This document shows positions 1 through 9,426 of a stretch of 64,000 bases of DNA, piece after piece. Below the pieces are notes generated by a model. It did not search any database. It worked only from the letters and a program-made list of their open reading frames with translations, and had not been told where the DNA came from. Positions within the stretch are counted from its first letter, which is position 1; every line of letters begins with the position of its first letter. Origin of the DNA: WHSW01 sp963742205 (GTDB lineage Bacteria; Actinomycetota; Thermoleophilia; Solirubrobacterales; 70-9); contig CAVUKZ010000006.1 of the NCBI GenBank assembly GCA_963742205.1, positions 310,001 to 374,000 of the forward strand, written 5' to 3'. Both the position numbers and the translations under genes were made by a program.

Positions 1-2
1 GG

Positions 3-95
3 GTCACGCTCCCGTTGTGCTTTTTGGCAGGGGGCCTGGCCGGCACGCTCGTACTGCTTGTGCGCGGCCGCACAAGTGTGACCGGCACCTCCTAG
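3..95 (+). CDS. C-terminal end of an upstream membrane protein (partial)
   Basis: The third forward frame is open from the window edge to a TAG at 93-95. It encodes about 30 residues that read as a hydrophobic helix (LCFLAGGLAGTLVLLV) followed by a short basic tail. This looks like the last membrane segment of a gene that begins outside the window. The family cannot be named from so little sequence, and a chance open frame is possible in DNA this rich in GC. Confidence 0.35.
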   Translation, partial: VTLPLCFLAGGLAGTLVLLVRGRTSVTGTS

Positions 96-207
96 AGGCC
101 CGACCCTATACACGGGGGGGTGCTGACCCCGGAACCTCCAACGACCGTTTAGGCGGCACGCCTGACGTGGCGCTCAGACGCCGGTCAGCCGATCAAAGGT
201 TTGGAAG

Positions 208-471
208 ATGGGCCGAGCGGAAACCAGCGATTCCACAGCGAAGGCGACATGGGGTCGCGAAAGGGAAACGGACCTGTCCGGAAGCAGAACCAGGTTGAAC
301 GAACTGAAGCGAGACATCGCACTCGATCGCTACGCCCCCGACTCCGGGGAGATCGCGGGCGCGATCCTGACCAAGCTCCAACTGGTCAGGCGGGCTCGCC
401 GGGTGCTGGACGACGGCGGAGTTGGTCAAAGCCCGTCGGCCGCCGAGCGGCGCCCCCGCGGCGATCACTGA
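208..471 (+). CDS. FlgM-like anti-sigma factor
   Basis: This 87-residue protein has the spacing typical of the FlgM (anti-sigma-28) C-terminal half at residues 30-60: a leucine-lysine start (LNELKRDIA), a Y-x-x-D turn (RYAPDSGEIA) and a hydrophobic helix (AILTKL). FlgM binds the flagellar sigma factor and holds it inactive until the hook is complete. The ATG at 208 has AAAGG seven bases upstream. The 3' end overlaps the convergent thiL gene by 86 bases, so the last 25 or so residues are poorly constrained. No other flagellar gene is in the window; the family call rests on the short motif only. Confidence 0.5.
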   Translation: MGRAETSDSTAKATWGRERETDLSGSRTRLNELKRDIALDRYAPDSGEIAGAILTKLQLVRRARRVLDDGGVGQSPSAAERRPRGDH

Positions 472-1414
472 GCTTCAGCCCGCCGCCCGCGCTCACCGCG
501 CCGATCGCGGTCAGTTCGAGCCCCGCCGCGGCGACCCGCGCGCTGGCATCGTCCAGCCGATCGGGCGCGATCGTCGCCAGCAACTCGTAGTCCTCGCCGC
601 CGCCGGCCGCCAGGTCCACGGGGTCGACGCCGGCGGCCCGCGCGACCTCCTCGACGCCGGGCTGCACGGGGACCCGGTCGAGCTCGACGTCGAGGGCCAC
701 GCCACTCGCCTCGGCGACGTGGCCGGCGTCCGCGCCGAGCCCGTCGCTGAGGTCGATCAGGGCGCTCGCCCCCGCTCCCGCGAGCGCCCGCCCGGCCGCG
801 AGCCGAGGCACCGGCGCGAGCTGGCGCGCCCGTAGCGCGGACGCCGTCGCCGGGTCGATGCCCCGGGCCAGCTCGGGACGCTGGAGCAACAGCAGGCCCG
901 CCGCGGCGCCGCCGAGCACCCCCGTGACCACGACCAGATCGCCGGGCCGGGCGCCCGCCCGCGTGACGAGGTCCGCCGCCGAGGCGGCGGTGCCGACGAC
1001 CGTGACCGCGAGCAGCAGCACGGGAGCCCTGGTGACGTCGCCGCCCGCGATCGCGACGCCGTGCTCCGCGGCGACCGCGACGAGGCCGTCGGCGAGCTCG
1101 AGCAGCTCCGATTCGCGCCGTCCCTCGGGGACCCCGAGCTGCACGTAGGCCTCGGCCGGCGCCGCGCCCATCGCGGCGAGGTCCGAGAGCGCGACCGCCA
1201 GCGCCTTGGCGCCCACCTGGCGGAGCTCGAACGGCGGGGCCTCGAAATGGACCCCCTCGACCAGCGCGTCCACGCTGGTGACCGCGGCGCCGTCCCGCTC
1301 GGTCACGGCGGCGTCGTCGCCGCTGCCGACGACGAGGCCCGGCGGCCTCTCGGGCACTCCCGCGCGAGCGGCTCGCTCGCGGATCGCGGCGATCAGCTCG
1401 AACTCGCCGGTCAC
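386..1414 (-). CDS. thiL: Thiamine-monophosphate kinase ThiL
   Basis: ThiL phosphorylates thiamine monophosphate to thiamine pyrophosphate with ATP in the cytoplasm. The 342-residue product has the AIRS/PurM-fold landmarks in order: GSGDDAAV near residue 30, TSVDALVEGVHF near 46, KALAVALSDLAAMGA near 70, GGDVTRA near 125, IDLSDGLGAD near 220 and GGEDYELL near 270. The GTG start at 1414 lies 16 bases after the stop of the penicillin-binding protein gene, and translation from it begins with the usual GEFELI. Length is normal for the family. The enzyme also supplies ThDP needed by the decarboxylase encoded at 13569. Confidence 0.93.
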   Translation of the reverse strand: MTGEFELIAAIRERAARAGVPERPPGLVVGSGDDAAVTERDGAAVTSVDALVEGVHFEAPPFELRQVGAKALAVALSDLAAMGAAPAEAYVQLGVPEGRRESELLELADGLVAVAAEHGVAIAGGDVTRAPVLLLAVTVVGTAASAADLVTRAGARPGDLVVVTGVLGGAAAGLLLLQRPELARGIDPATASALRARQLAPVPRLAAGRALAGAGASALIDLSDGLGADAGHVAEASGVALDVELDRVPVQPGVEEVARAAGVDPVDLAAGGGEDYELLATIAPDRLDDASARVAAAGLELTAIGAVSAGGGLKLSDRRGGAARRPTGFDQLRRRPAPGEPA

Positions 1415-1430
1415 GCCGGGACCGAGCGGA

Positions 1431-3540
1431 TCAGTTGGGGTCGACGCCGCCCGCGTTGCCCCCGCCGCCGGGGGTGGGCGCCGGATCCTGGCCGGCGCCC
1501 GGCGCGTAGAGGTCCGGGTCGTAGCCGTTGTGCCGCCGCCGGTGTCCGTGCTCGTGTCCGGCGTCGTGGTCGACGGGGTGGTGTAGGTGCCCGTCGCATC
1601 GTCGTAGGAGTCACCCGACGAGTCGGACCCCGACGACGCGGTGTGGTCGCTGTAGTAGGAGGAGAGGCTGGCCGGATTCTGCGGCTGCGGGAAGTCGTCG
1701 CACGGCTGCGCCGCCGCCACCTCCATGTAGTCGTGCCAGATCGGCGCCGCGAGGTCGGCGCCGTAGCCGGGCATCGGCGGCGCGAGTCCGGGTTGCCGAC
1801 CCAGACCGCGGTCGAGACGTGCGGCGTGTAGCCGACGAACCAGGCGTCGGCCTGCTCCTCGGTGGTGCCGGTCTTGCCGGCGGCCGGACAGGGGATGTCG
1901 CAGCAGGCGGCGGTGCCGTAATCGAGGGTGCCCGTCATCACGTCGGCGACCGTGTAGGCGACCCCGTCGGAGACCACTCGATTGCCCGGCTCCTTCGGCG
2001 GCTCGTCGATGTGGCCGTCGGGGAAGACGACCTTCGCGATCGCGGTCGGGTCGTGGTGGACGCCGCCGTTGGCGATCGTCGCGAAGCCGTTCGACTGGTC
2101 GAGGACCGTGACGTCGCTGGCGCCGAGCACGTCCGCGGGCACGTCCTGAAGCGGGCTCGAGACCCCCATCTTCTTCGCCATCTCGTCCATGTCGTCCCAG
2201 CCGATGTCGGTGACCAGCTGGGCATACACGGTGTTGACCGAGTTCGCGGTCGCGTCGCGGAGGCTGATCGAGCCCCCGGCGCCGCCGGCCACGGTCCAGG
2301 CCTCGCCAAGCGAGCCGTACGGATAGAGCGTGATGGCACTTGGCGCCGGGTAGTACGTGCTGTCCGGATCGACCCCTTGGGAGACCGCCGTCGTCAGCAG
2401 GTAGGGCTTGAACGAGGAACCGGGCTGGCGCCGCCCCGTGGCGGCGAGGTTGAACTGGCTCACGTCGTAGGACGAGGAGGAGGCCATCGCCTTGATCTCG
2501 CCGGTGTCAACGTCGGTCGAGACCAGCGCCTCCGCGGCCCCGGTGACCGGGTGCGCCGCGATCGCCTGCTCGGCGACCGACTGCAGGTGGGGGTCGAGCG
2601 TGGTGTAGACCTTCAGCCCGCCCTCCCGCGCGGTCGCGACGCCGTACTTGTCGATCAGCTCGTTCTGGACGAAGTCGAAGAAGTACTGCTGCGAGCGCTG
2701 CTCGTAGTGGAAGCCGCGGTGTAGCCCGAGGCCGGCGTTGGCGACCTTCGAGTACGTCGCGCGGCTGATGTAGCCCTGGTCGCGCAGCGCTGCGAGCACC
2801 TCGTTGCGGCGCTGCTTGGCGCCCTTCGGGTTGATGAACGGGTTGTAGTCCGTGGGCGCCTGCGGGAGGCCGGCGAGCAGCGCGGCCTCGCCGACGTTGA
2901 GGTCGGACACCTCCTTGTCGAAGTACACCTGGGAGGCGGCCTCGACCCCGACGGCGGTCTTGCCGTTGTTGGTGCCGTACGAGGCGGTGTTGAGGTACTG
3001 GTTGAGGATCTGGTTCTTGGTGTACTCGTCCTCGTACTCCATCGCCATCTTCGCCTCGATGATCTTGCGCTGGATCGTGTCCTCGGGGTCCTTGATGTAC
3101 AGGTTGCGGACCAGCTGCTGGGTGATGGTGGAACCGCCCTGCTTGACCTCGCCCGCCTCGACGTTCTCGAGCGCGGCTCTGACGACCGCGCCGTAGTCGA
3201 CGCCACCGTGCTCGTAGAAGTGCTCGTCCTCGATCGCGATCGTCGCCTTCTGGAGGCGGTTCGGGATCTTGTCGAGGGCAACTGGGGTGCGCAGGATGTC
3301 CGACTGCACATAGCCGAGGCTGGTCCCGTCGGCGGCGAAGATCTGCGTGTTGGAGCCCGCCTCGGCCGGCTTCAGGGTGTCGATGTCGGGCGCGTCGGCG
3401 GCGACGTCCAGGACCCAGATCCCGGCGCTGGCGACGCCGATCCCGATCATCACGAGGACGACGACGAAGCCGAGAACCAGCTTCTTTCCCACCGAGCCGC
3501 CCTGCGAGCGCCGGTGCCGTCTGCGTTGGCGAGCGGTCAT
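1431..3540 (-). CDS. Class A penicillin-binding protein (frame broken twice)
   Basis: This bifunctional peptidoglycan synthase polymerises and crosslinks glycan strands on the outer face of the membrane. A basic cytoplasmic start is followed by a membrane helix (residues 21-44), a GT51 glycosyltransferase domain with EDEHFYEHGG (104-113) and GGSTITQQ (135-142), and a transpeptidase domain with SSFK (375-378), SVN (434-436) and KTG (556-558). After AVWVGNPDS the frame must move at about 1780 to continue as MPGYGADLAAPIW, and again at about 1530 to give a glycine/proline tail ending VDPN and a TGA at 1431. Both breaks fit one missing base in a GCC/GGC run. Corrected length is about 703 residues. 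It lies just upstream of thiL on the same strand. Confidence 0.92.
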
Positions 3541-3568
3541 GGCGAACCCAAAAGAGTAGTGGGAGCTT

Positions 3569-4342
3569 CTACGCGGGCGTCAGTACTCCCGCTTCGCGGA
3601 GCGCGCGTTGCGCGCGCTCGCGCAGGGCCGCCTCCTCGCCGGAGGCCCGGGTCCCGCCCGGCCGCCGGGGCCCGTGGACCTCGATCCGCACGCCCTCGGG
3701 CGTGACCTCGGCCACGTCCACCTGCGAGGGCTCGAGCGGAGCGAGGGCCTCACGGGCGCGTCCCAGGTCGGCGTCGGGAGGCACCCACACCGACGCCATC
3801 ACGGGGGCGCTCTGGTTCCCGGTCGACCGGTTGACGACCACGTTCGTCACCACGGTCTCGTTGGGCACGATCACCAGGCGGCCGTCGCTGGTGTCGATGA
3901 ACGTGTGCGCAAGGGTGATGTCCTCGACCCGTCCCGTCTCGTCTTCGATCGTCACCGAATCGCCGATTCGGATCGGCTGCGAGATCGCGAGCAGGATCCC
4001 GGCGAGCGGGTTCGCGAGGATCTTCTGGGCGGCGAAGCCGAGCACGAGGCCGACCACCGCGCTCGAGGCGAGGACCGCGTTGGCCAGCTTGTCGAGCCGG
4101 TCGAACTGGCTCAGGGCGATCCCCAGGCCGACGATGATGATCGCGACGAAAACCAGTCGGCGCACCATCCGCAGCCGCGTCATCGCGGCCCGCGAGACGG
4201 TCGTCTCGGTGACCCGGGAGGCCACCCGGGTGGCGCGCCCGATCACGAAGCGATCGACGATGAAGGCGATCGCGAACGTGATCAGCAGCGTGATCCCGGC
4301 CGAGATCCAGTCGCCGTTGGAGTCCCAGAACGTCTCTTCCAC
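3569..4342 (-). CDS. MscS-family mechanosensitive channel
   Basis: The 257-residue protein is a small-conductance mechanosensitive channel that releases solutes on hypo-osmotic shock. It shows two to three membrane helices (about residues 14-32, 62-82 and 90-115). The last is the pore-lining helix with the glycine/alanine pattern AVVGLVLGFAAQKILANPLAG, written here only as AVVGLVLGFAA then QKILANPLAG. It is followed by the beta domain (IRIGDSVTIEDETGRVEDI) and a short C-terminal alpha/beta domain. The GTG start at 4342 lies next to a divergent HAD gene. No channel gating data can be read from sequence. Confidence 0.88.
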   Translation of the reverse strand: MEETFWDSNGDWISAGITLLITFAIAFIVDRFVIGRATRVASRVTETTVSRAAMTRLRMVRRLVFVAIIIVGLGIALSQFDRLDKLANAVLASSAVVGLVLGFAAQKILANPLAGILLAISQPIRIGDSVTIEDETGRVEDITLAHTFIDTSDGRLVIVPNETVVTNVVVNRSTGNQSAPVMASVWVPPDADLGRAREALAPLEPSQVDVAEVTPEGVRIEVHGPRRPGGTRASGEEAALRERAQRALREAGVLTPA

Positions 4343-4372
4343 GGATCCGATCCTGCCAGTCTTCGGTGGCCG

Positions 4373-5017
4373 ATGACGACCAAGGCAGTGTTCTTCGATG
4401 CGCTCGGGACGCTGGTCGAGCTCGAGCCGCCGTGGGTGCATCTCGCGGCCGAGCTGGGGATCGAGCCCGACGAAACCGTGGTCGCCGCGCTGCGCGCCGA
4501 GATGACCTACTACCGCGAGCACTCGCACGAGGCGAGCGACGCGCGGCGCCTCGCCGACCTGCGGGCGGCCTGCGCCGAGCTGCTCACGCGCGAGCTCGGA
4601 CGGGCGGTGAGCGTCGAGACGCTGATGGCGTCGATCCGCTTCCGTGCCTATGCCGACGCTGCGCCGGCGCTCACCCACCTGCGCGAGCGTGGCCTCGTCC
4701 TTTTGTGCGTGTCGAACTGGGACATCGCCCTCCCCGAGGTGCTCGAGCGCGTGGGCCTCGCCGGGACGCTCGAGGGCGTCGTCACCTCGGCGGCGGTCGG
4801 AGCCCGCAAGCCCGACCCGGCGATCTTCGCCGCGGCCCTCGAGCTCGCCGGCTGCGAGCCGGGCGAGGCGCTGCACGTCGGCGACACGCCCGCCGAGGAC
4901 GTCGACGGCGCCCGCGCGGCGGGCATCCCCCCGTTGCTCCTGAACCGCGATGGCGCCGACCGCGACGCGGGCGAGATTGCGTCGCTGTCCGAGATCGACC
5001 AGCATCTGCGGACTTGA
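4373..5017 (+). CDS. HAD-superfamily hydrolase
   Basis: This 214-residue phosphatase-type hydrolase has the haloacid-dehalogenase motifs: nucleophile Asp in FFDALGTL (residues 7-14), motif II Ser in CVSNWD near 115, motif III Lys in ARKPDP near 147, and motif IV in HVGDTPAEDVDGA near 170. The second Asp of the usual DxD is replaced by Leu (DALGT), the arrangement seen in 2-haloacid dehalogenases and some phosphatases, so the substrate is open. The ATG at 4373 is 30 bases from the divergent mscS start. Its TGA overlaps the TTG start of the next gene, implying translational coupling. Confidence 0.85.
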   Translation: MTTKAVFFDALGTLVELEPPWVHLAAELGIEPDETVVAALRAEMTYYREHSHEASDARRLADLRAACAELLTRELGRAVSVETLMASIRFRAYADAAPALTHLRERGLVLLCVSNWDIALPEVLERVGLAGTLEGVVTSAAVGARKPDPAIFAAALELAGCEPGEALHVGDTPAEDVDGARAAGIPPLLLNRDGADRDAGEIASLSEIDQHLRT

Positions 5018-5778
5018 CCGACGAGCTCGACCAGCCTGGGCCGCCGCCGTATGCGGCGAGCCAGCCGCCGCCGCCCACCGGGCCGCCGATCGAATCCCCG
5101 CCGCCCGAGGCGCCGCGGCCGTGGGGCCCGGCGCGCGTCCTCGGCGGGCTCGCGTTCTTCTTGGTCGTGCTCATCGTCGAGGCGGGGATCGTCGCGGCGT
5201 TCGACAGCGACATCTCCTCGCTGGGCGCCCGCCTCGTGCTCCAGGGCCTGCTGGCGCTGACCCTGATCGCGACCGCGTTGCTGTTCGCCAGCCCCAACCT
5301 GCGCGGCTTCGCCCCCGCCGCGGAGCTCGGGTGGCGACGCCCGCTGCGCTCGCCATACGCCTCGATGGCGATCGCCTACTTCGGCTACATCGCCGTCGCG
5401 ATCCTGATCGCGGCGGTGCTGCAGCCCGAGCAGGAGGACGTCACCCGCGACCTCGGGTTCGGCGAGGGCCCGCTCGGCTCGACGGCCGCCGCGCTGCTGA
5501 TCATCGTCGCCGCCCCGCTCAGCGAGGAGCTGTTCTTCCGCGGCTTCATGTTCAAGGGCCTGCGCCGGTCGGTCCCGTTCGTGATCGCGGCGCTCATCTC
5601 GAGCGTCGTCTGGGGCCTCTTCCACTACACGGGGCCCGGTTCGTGGGGCGTCGTGCTGCAGCTTTCGATCTTCGGCCTGGCGCTCTCCTGGCTCTACGAA
5701 CGCACGGGTTCGATCTGGCCCACGATCGCCGTCCACGCGCTCAACAATGCAATCGCCTTTGCACTGTTGACCTCCTGA
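5014..5778 (+). CDS. CPBP-family intramembrane metalloprotease
   Basis: This membrane protein of 254 residues starts with a proline-rich cytosolic tail of about 40 residues and then has seven or eight hydrophobic segments. The CAAX-protease/bacteriocin-processing (CPBP, Abi) motifs are clear: EELFFRGF near residue 170, WGLFHY near 205 and HALNNA near 243. These supply the Glu, Glu-Arg and two His of the putative metal site. The TTG at 5014 overlaps the TGA of the HAD gene by three bases. Substrates of bacterial members are mostly unknown. Confidence 0.87.
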   Translation: MTDELDQPGPPPYAASQPPPPTGPPIESPPPEAPRPWGPARVLGGLAFFLVVLIVEAGIVAAFDSDISSLGARLVLQGLLALTLIATALLFASPNLRGFAPAAELGWRRPLRSPYASMAIAYFGYIAVAILIAAVLQPEQEDVTRDLGFGEGPLGSTAAALLIIVAAPLSEELFFRGFMFKGLRRSVPFVIAALISSVVWGLFHYTGPGSWGVVLQLSIFGLALSWLYERTGSIWPTIAVHALNNAIAFALLTS

Positions 5779-5828
5779 GCGGCGGATTCGCGCCGCCACG
5801 ACGGGGCCGTCTGGCACAATTTCGCGCC

Positions 5829-6856
5829 ATGAAGCTCTCCCAGGTCGCCGCGGGGGTGCTGGCGACGATCGCCATGCTCCTGTTCCCGGTCGTCGCGTCC
5901 GCCGATTCGGCGCACGGCGCAGGTGGTGGTGGCGGTGGGGCGACGGCAACGGGGGCGGCGGCGACGCGCCCGCCCCGGGCCCGAAGCCGGCCAAGATCAA
6001 GCTCAAGCTCAAGGGCCTGCACAACGGGAAGGCCAAGGTGGGCGACCGGATCGAGGCGATCGGCACCGTGACCCCGTTCGTTGGCCACCAGCGGGTCGAG
6101 ATCCGGCTCGGCTCCAGCGGCGACACGCTGATGAAGAAGACGCCGTACGTGCACCAGGTCAAGGGGAAGAGCTTCGGCCGCTTCAAGCTGAAGTCGAAGC
6201 CGCTGACCGAGCCGGGCAAATACCGGGTGCGGGTGAGCAAGCCCGCCACCAGCGGTCAGGCCGGCGCGTCGGCGAAGTCGGAGAAGTTCGGGCTCAAGTA
6301 CATCGACCTCGACCCGGGCGACCGGGGCCCGGCGGTGAAGCTGTTCAACGACCTGCTGCGCCGCGAGCACTACTTCGACACCGACGGCCATAAGTACGGC
6401 TCGCACACCGAGCGCGCGGTGATGGCCTTCCGCAAGGTGAACGGGATGGCGCGCAACTTCAACGCCGACCCGACGATCTTCAAGATGCTCGCCGACGGCA
6501 AGGGCGAGTTCCAGCTCGCGCACCCCGGTGCCGGCAAGCACGTCGAGGTGGACATCTCCAAGCAGGTGATGGCGCTGGCCGAGAACGGCGAGCCCAAGTA
6601 CGTCTTCCACGTGGCCACCGGCGCCGCGGCGACGCCCTCGGACGTGGGCGGCTTCAGCTTCTACCGCAAGGACCCGGGCTTCAACTCGCTCGGGATGTAC
6701 TACTCGGTGTACTACAACCGCGGCGAGGCGACCCACGGCTACCACTCGGTGCCGCCCTACCCCGCGAGCCACGGCTGCATCCGCAACCCGATCCCCGACT
6801 CGATCTTCATCTACAACTGGATCGACCTCGGGGACAAGATGTACGTCTACAACTAG
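5829..6856 (+). CDS. Exported L,D-transpeptidase with peptidoglycan-binding domain (frame broken)
   Basis: The gene encodes a secreted YkuD-type L,D-transpeptidase that makes 3-3 crosslinks in peptidoglycan. The ATG at 5829 opens a signal peptide (VLATIAMLLFPVVASADS), then a glycine-rich linker. The rest reads in another frame, joined near 5936-5941 at a GGGG run with one base missing: a beta-domain, a PG_binding_1 repeat (LDPGDRGPAVKLFNDLL) and the catalytic domain with HGYHSV and SHGCIRNP, where Cys is the nucleophile. Corrected length is about 342 residues. The upstream gap holds a GC hairpin (5783-5800) and an ACAAT element close to the start. Confidence 0.88.
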
Positions 6857-6862
6857 CGCTCC

Positions 6863-7708
6863 TCAGCCGGCGGTCCGCTCGAGGATCGCCGGCACGATCC
6901 GGTCCCAGGCGCGGCGAGGGTGTTCGTGGCCGACGCCGTCGAGCACCAGCAACTCCGCGTCCGGGATCTCGGCCGCCAGCGCCTCGCCATGCGCGAGCGG
7001 GAACAGCGGGTCGTCGGTGCCGTGGATGACCAGCGTCGGCGCGGCGAGCTCACCCAGCCGGTCGCGCCAGGGGTCCGGGCCGTCGATCAGGTCGTGGTTC
7101 GTGAACATGGCCTCGACGTCGGCGCTGCGGTCGATGGCGGCCGCGGCTACCTCGCGCGCGGCGCCCTCGTCGAACGGCGCCGACGGGCTGGCGCAGGCGC
7201 GCGCAAAGGCGACCACGTAGTCGATCACCGCCTCGCGGTCGGACCAGTCCGGGGTCGCGAGGGCCGAGAACCGGGCCGTGGCCTCCGCGGTCATCGGCGG
7301 CAGGTCGGGCGCCGGACCGGCGGGGCTGGTGGCGATCAGGGTCAGTGACGCCACGCGGTCCGGGAATTCCAGGGCGGCGACCTGGGCGAGCGCCCCGCCC
7401 ATCGACTCGCCGACGAGGTGCCCGCGCTCTGAGCCGTAGGCGTCGAGCACGCCGATGATGTCGGCGACGAGGTCTGCACCGCCGTAGGTCGGCGCCCCTG
7501 CTGGGTAGCTGACCGATCGCCCGGTGTCGCGGAGGTCGTAGCGGACCACGTGCCGCGACCCCGCCGCGAGGCGCTCGCAGAGCTCGGGCTCCCACCAGTC
7601 CATCGAGGCGGCCGACCCCATGACCAGCAGCACCGTCGGATCGCCGCGGTCGCCGAACGACTCGGCGCAGAGCTCGACCCCGTTGACCTCCAGCATCTCC
7701 TCCGCCAT
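6863..7708 (-). CDS. Alpha/beta hydrolase
   Basis: This 281-residue cytosolic hydrolase has the alpha/beta-hydrolase catalytic triad: nucleophile Ser in GESMGG (near residue 98), Asp in HGTDDPLF (near 233) and His in GVGHEHPR (near 262). An oxyanion segment (LLVMGSAASMDWWEP) follows the first strands. The motif set resembles aclacinomycin-methylesterase-like and peroxidase-like hydrolases of actinobacteria, but the substrate cannot be set. It is divergent from pyrE, with about 40 bases between starts. Confidence 0.86.
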   Translation of the reverse strand: MAEEMLEVNGVELCAESFGDRGDPTVLLVMGSAASMDWWEPELCERLAAGSRHVVRYDLRDTGRSVSYPAGAPTYGGADLVADIIGVLDAYGSERGHLVGESMGGALAQVAALEFPDRVASLTLIATSPAGPAPDLPPMTAEATARFSALATPDWSDREAVIDYVVAFARACASPSAPFDEGAAREVAAAAIDRSADVEAMFTNHDLIDGPDPWRDRLGELAAPTLVIHGTDDPLFPLAHGEALAAEIPDAELLVLDGVGHEHPRRAWDRIVPAILERTAG

Positions 7709-7743
7709 GGAGTCCCATTCTTACCGCCGGAACGCGCTTACGG

Positions 7744-8313
7744 TTGACGCCCGTGAGCTCGAACGCGCGGGAGACGCTGATCGCCGAGCTGCGCGAGCAC
7801 GCGCTGGTGCTCGGCGAGGTCACGCTCTCCAGCGGCGCGACCGCGCAGTACTACGTGGACGCCCGCCGCGCGTTGCTGCGCCCGGCGGGCTTTCGCGCCG
7901 CCGGCGAGCTGATCGCCGAGGCCGCGACCGGCGCGGGCGCCGAGGCGGTGGGCGGGCCGGTGATGGCGGCGATTCCCCTCGCCTGCGCGGCGATCGCGGT
8001 CCCGCAGGGCGACGGGCTGGTCGGCTTCTTCGTCCGCAAGGAGACCAAGTCGCACGGCCTGCAGCGGATGGTCGAGGGCCCGGTCGGCGAGGGCACGAAG
8101 GCGCTGGTGGTCGAGGACACCGTCACCACGGGCGGCTCGACGATCGAGGCGGTTGGGCGGATGCGCGAGCAGGGGCTCGAGATCGTGGGCGGGGTCTGCG
8201 TCGTCGACCGCCTGGCGGGCGGCACCGAGGCGATCTCCGAGGCGATCGGGCGCCCGTTCGAGGCCCTGGTGACGATCGACGACCTCTACCCGGACCGCCC
8301 CGATCGCGACTAG
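7744..8313 (+). CDS. pyrE: Orotate phosphoribosyltransferase PyrE
   Basis: PyrE joins orotate and PRPP to form orotidine 5'-monophosphate in pyrimidine synthesis. The PRPP-binding signature VVEDTVTTGGST lies near residues 121-132. The orotate/PRPP loop residues KETKSHG are near 99-105, and the N-terminal part has SSGATAQYYVDAR. Two starts are possible: TTG at 7744 or GTG at 7753; the second gives the more usual N-terminus, and neither has a clear Shine-Dalgarno sequence. Its TAG shares a base with the GTG of the next gene. Length (186-189 residues) is typical of the bacterial short form. Confidence 0.92.
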   Translation: MTPVSSNARETLIAELREHALVLGEVTLSSGATAQYYVDARRALLRPAGFRAAGELIAEAATGAGAEAVGGPVMAAIPLACAAIAVPQGDGLVGFFVRKETKSHGLQRMVEGPVGEGTKALVVEDTVTTGGSTIEAVGRMREQGLEIVGGVCVVDRLAGGTEAISEAIGRPFEALVTIDDLYPDRPDRD

Positions 8314-9426
8314 TGCGCGCCCTGACGATCGGCGTCGAGCGCATCTCGCCCGGTGACCTCTCGCGCTGGCGTGAGCTGGCCGCGCGCGCGACGGAGCCGA
8401 ATCCCTTCTTCGAGCCCGAGTACGTGCTGCCGCTCGCGCGTGGCGTCGGCGAGCTGGGGTCCGTGGAGTTGCTGGTGGTCGTCGAGGCGGATGAGTGGAG
8501 GGCGTGCCTGCCGATCCACCGCGGGCCGCTTCCACCACATGCCGCTGCCCTCGGTGTCCGCCTGGCGGGGTCATTACCTCTACGGCCTGCTCGGCACCCC
8601 GCTGGTCGACCCCGAGCGGCCCGCGGAGGCGCTCGACGCCCTGTTGCGCGCCCTGCTCGCGACCCGGGGCATCTGGTTCGCGGGCATCGACACGGTCTCG
8701 CTCGACGGCCCGCTGGCCCCGGCCCTCGAGCAGGTGCTCGGCGCGCTGCGCCCGCGGCCGACGTACCTCGAGCGCTACGAGCGCGCGGCCCTGCGGCGGC
8801 GCCCGGAGGCGACCTACCTCGAGGAGTCGCTGAGCGCGAAGAAGCGCAAGGAGCTGCGACGGCAGCGGCGGCGACTTGGCGAGGCGCTGGAGGGCGAGCC
8901 CGAGATCGTCGAGCGGGCCGGCGAGGACGCCGCCTACGACGAGTTCATCGCGCTCGAGGCGGCCGGGAAGATGAGCGATCACGGCGTCGTTCTGGCGGCC
9001 GATCCCGGGCACGCGCAGTTCTTTCGCGAAATGTGCCGAGAGTTCGCCGCGATCGGCCGGCTGCAGGTCCCATCGCTGCAGGTCGCGGGACAGACCGTCG
9101 CCATCCAGGTCAACCTGATCGCAGGCGACACGATCTACGGGATCAAGATCGCCTACGACGAGCAGTGGGCGGCCTATTCCCCCGGGATCCAGCTCGAGGT
9201 CGAGATGGTGGCCGCGTTTCACGAGCGCTCAGACGCCCGCCTCGTCGACTCGTGCGCGGCTCCCAACAACGTGACCTTCAACCGGCTGTGGCCGGACCGG
9301 CGAGAGCTCGCGACCTACATCCTGCGCCCGCCGACCGTCGTCGGCCGCGCCGCCGGCCCGCTGCTGGGCGCCGCGCAGGCGGCCCGCGACTACCGTTCGC
9401 GCCGCAAGCGCTCGCGCAGGGACTGA
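8313..9426 (+). CDS. BioF2-like/FemAB-type acyltransferase 1 (frame broken)
   Basis: This is a GNAT-fold protein of the BioF2-like (Acetyltransf_6, CelD-like) group, of about 370 residues after correction. The first 70 codons follow the GTG at 8313. At about 8520 an extra G in a GGG run breaks the frame, and the rest reads from RFHHMPLPSV to SRRKRSRRD. The central SLSAKKRKELRRQRRRL and the ligand strand YGIKIAYDEQWAAYSPGIQLE are family hallmarks. Members acylate sugars or amino groups in envelope polymers. It overlaps pyrE by one base and ends in a 37-base convergent overlap with a paralogue. The substrate is unknown. Confidence 0.82.

Noticed and set aside
386..1774. A fused PBP tail-ThiL protein
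   Set aside because: ThiL has a GTG start at 1414 with the family N-terminus, and the natural PBP end (VDPN, TGA at 1431) lies in a third frame.
1500..3400. Long open frames on the opposite strand of the PBP and many other genes
   Set aside because: They are rich in Arg, Ala, Pro and Gly with no domain features, as expected for shadow frames at about 70% GC.
5783..5800. Hairpin GCGGCG/CGCCGC as a terminator of the CPBP gene
   Set aside because: The stem is only six bases with no T-tract, and such stems arise often by chance in this composition.
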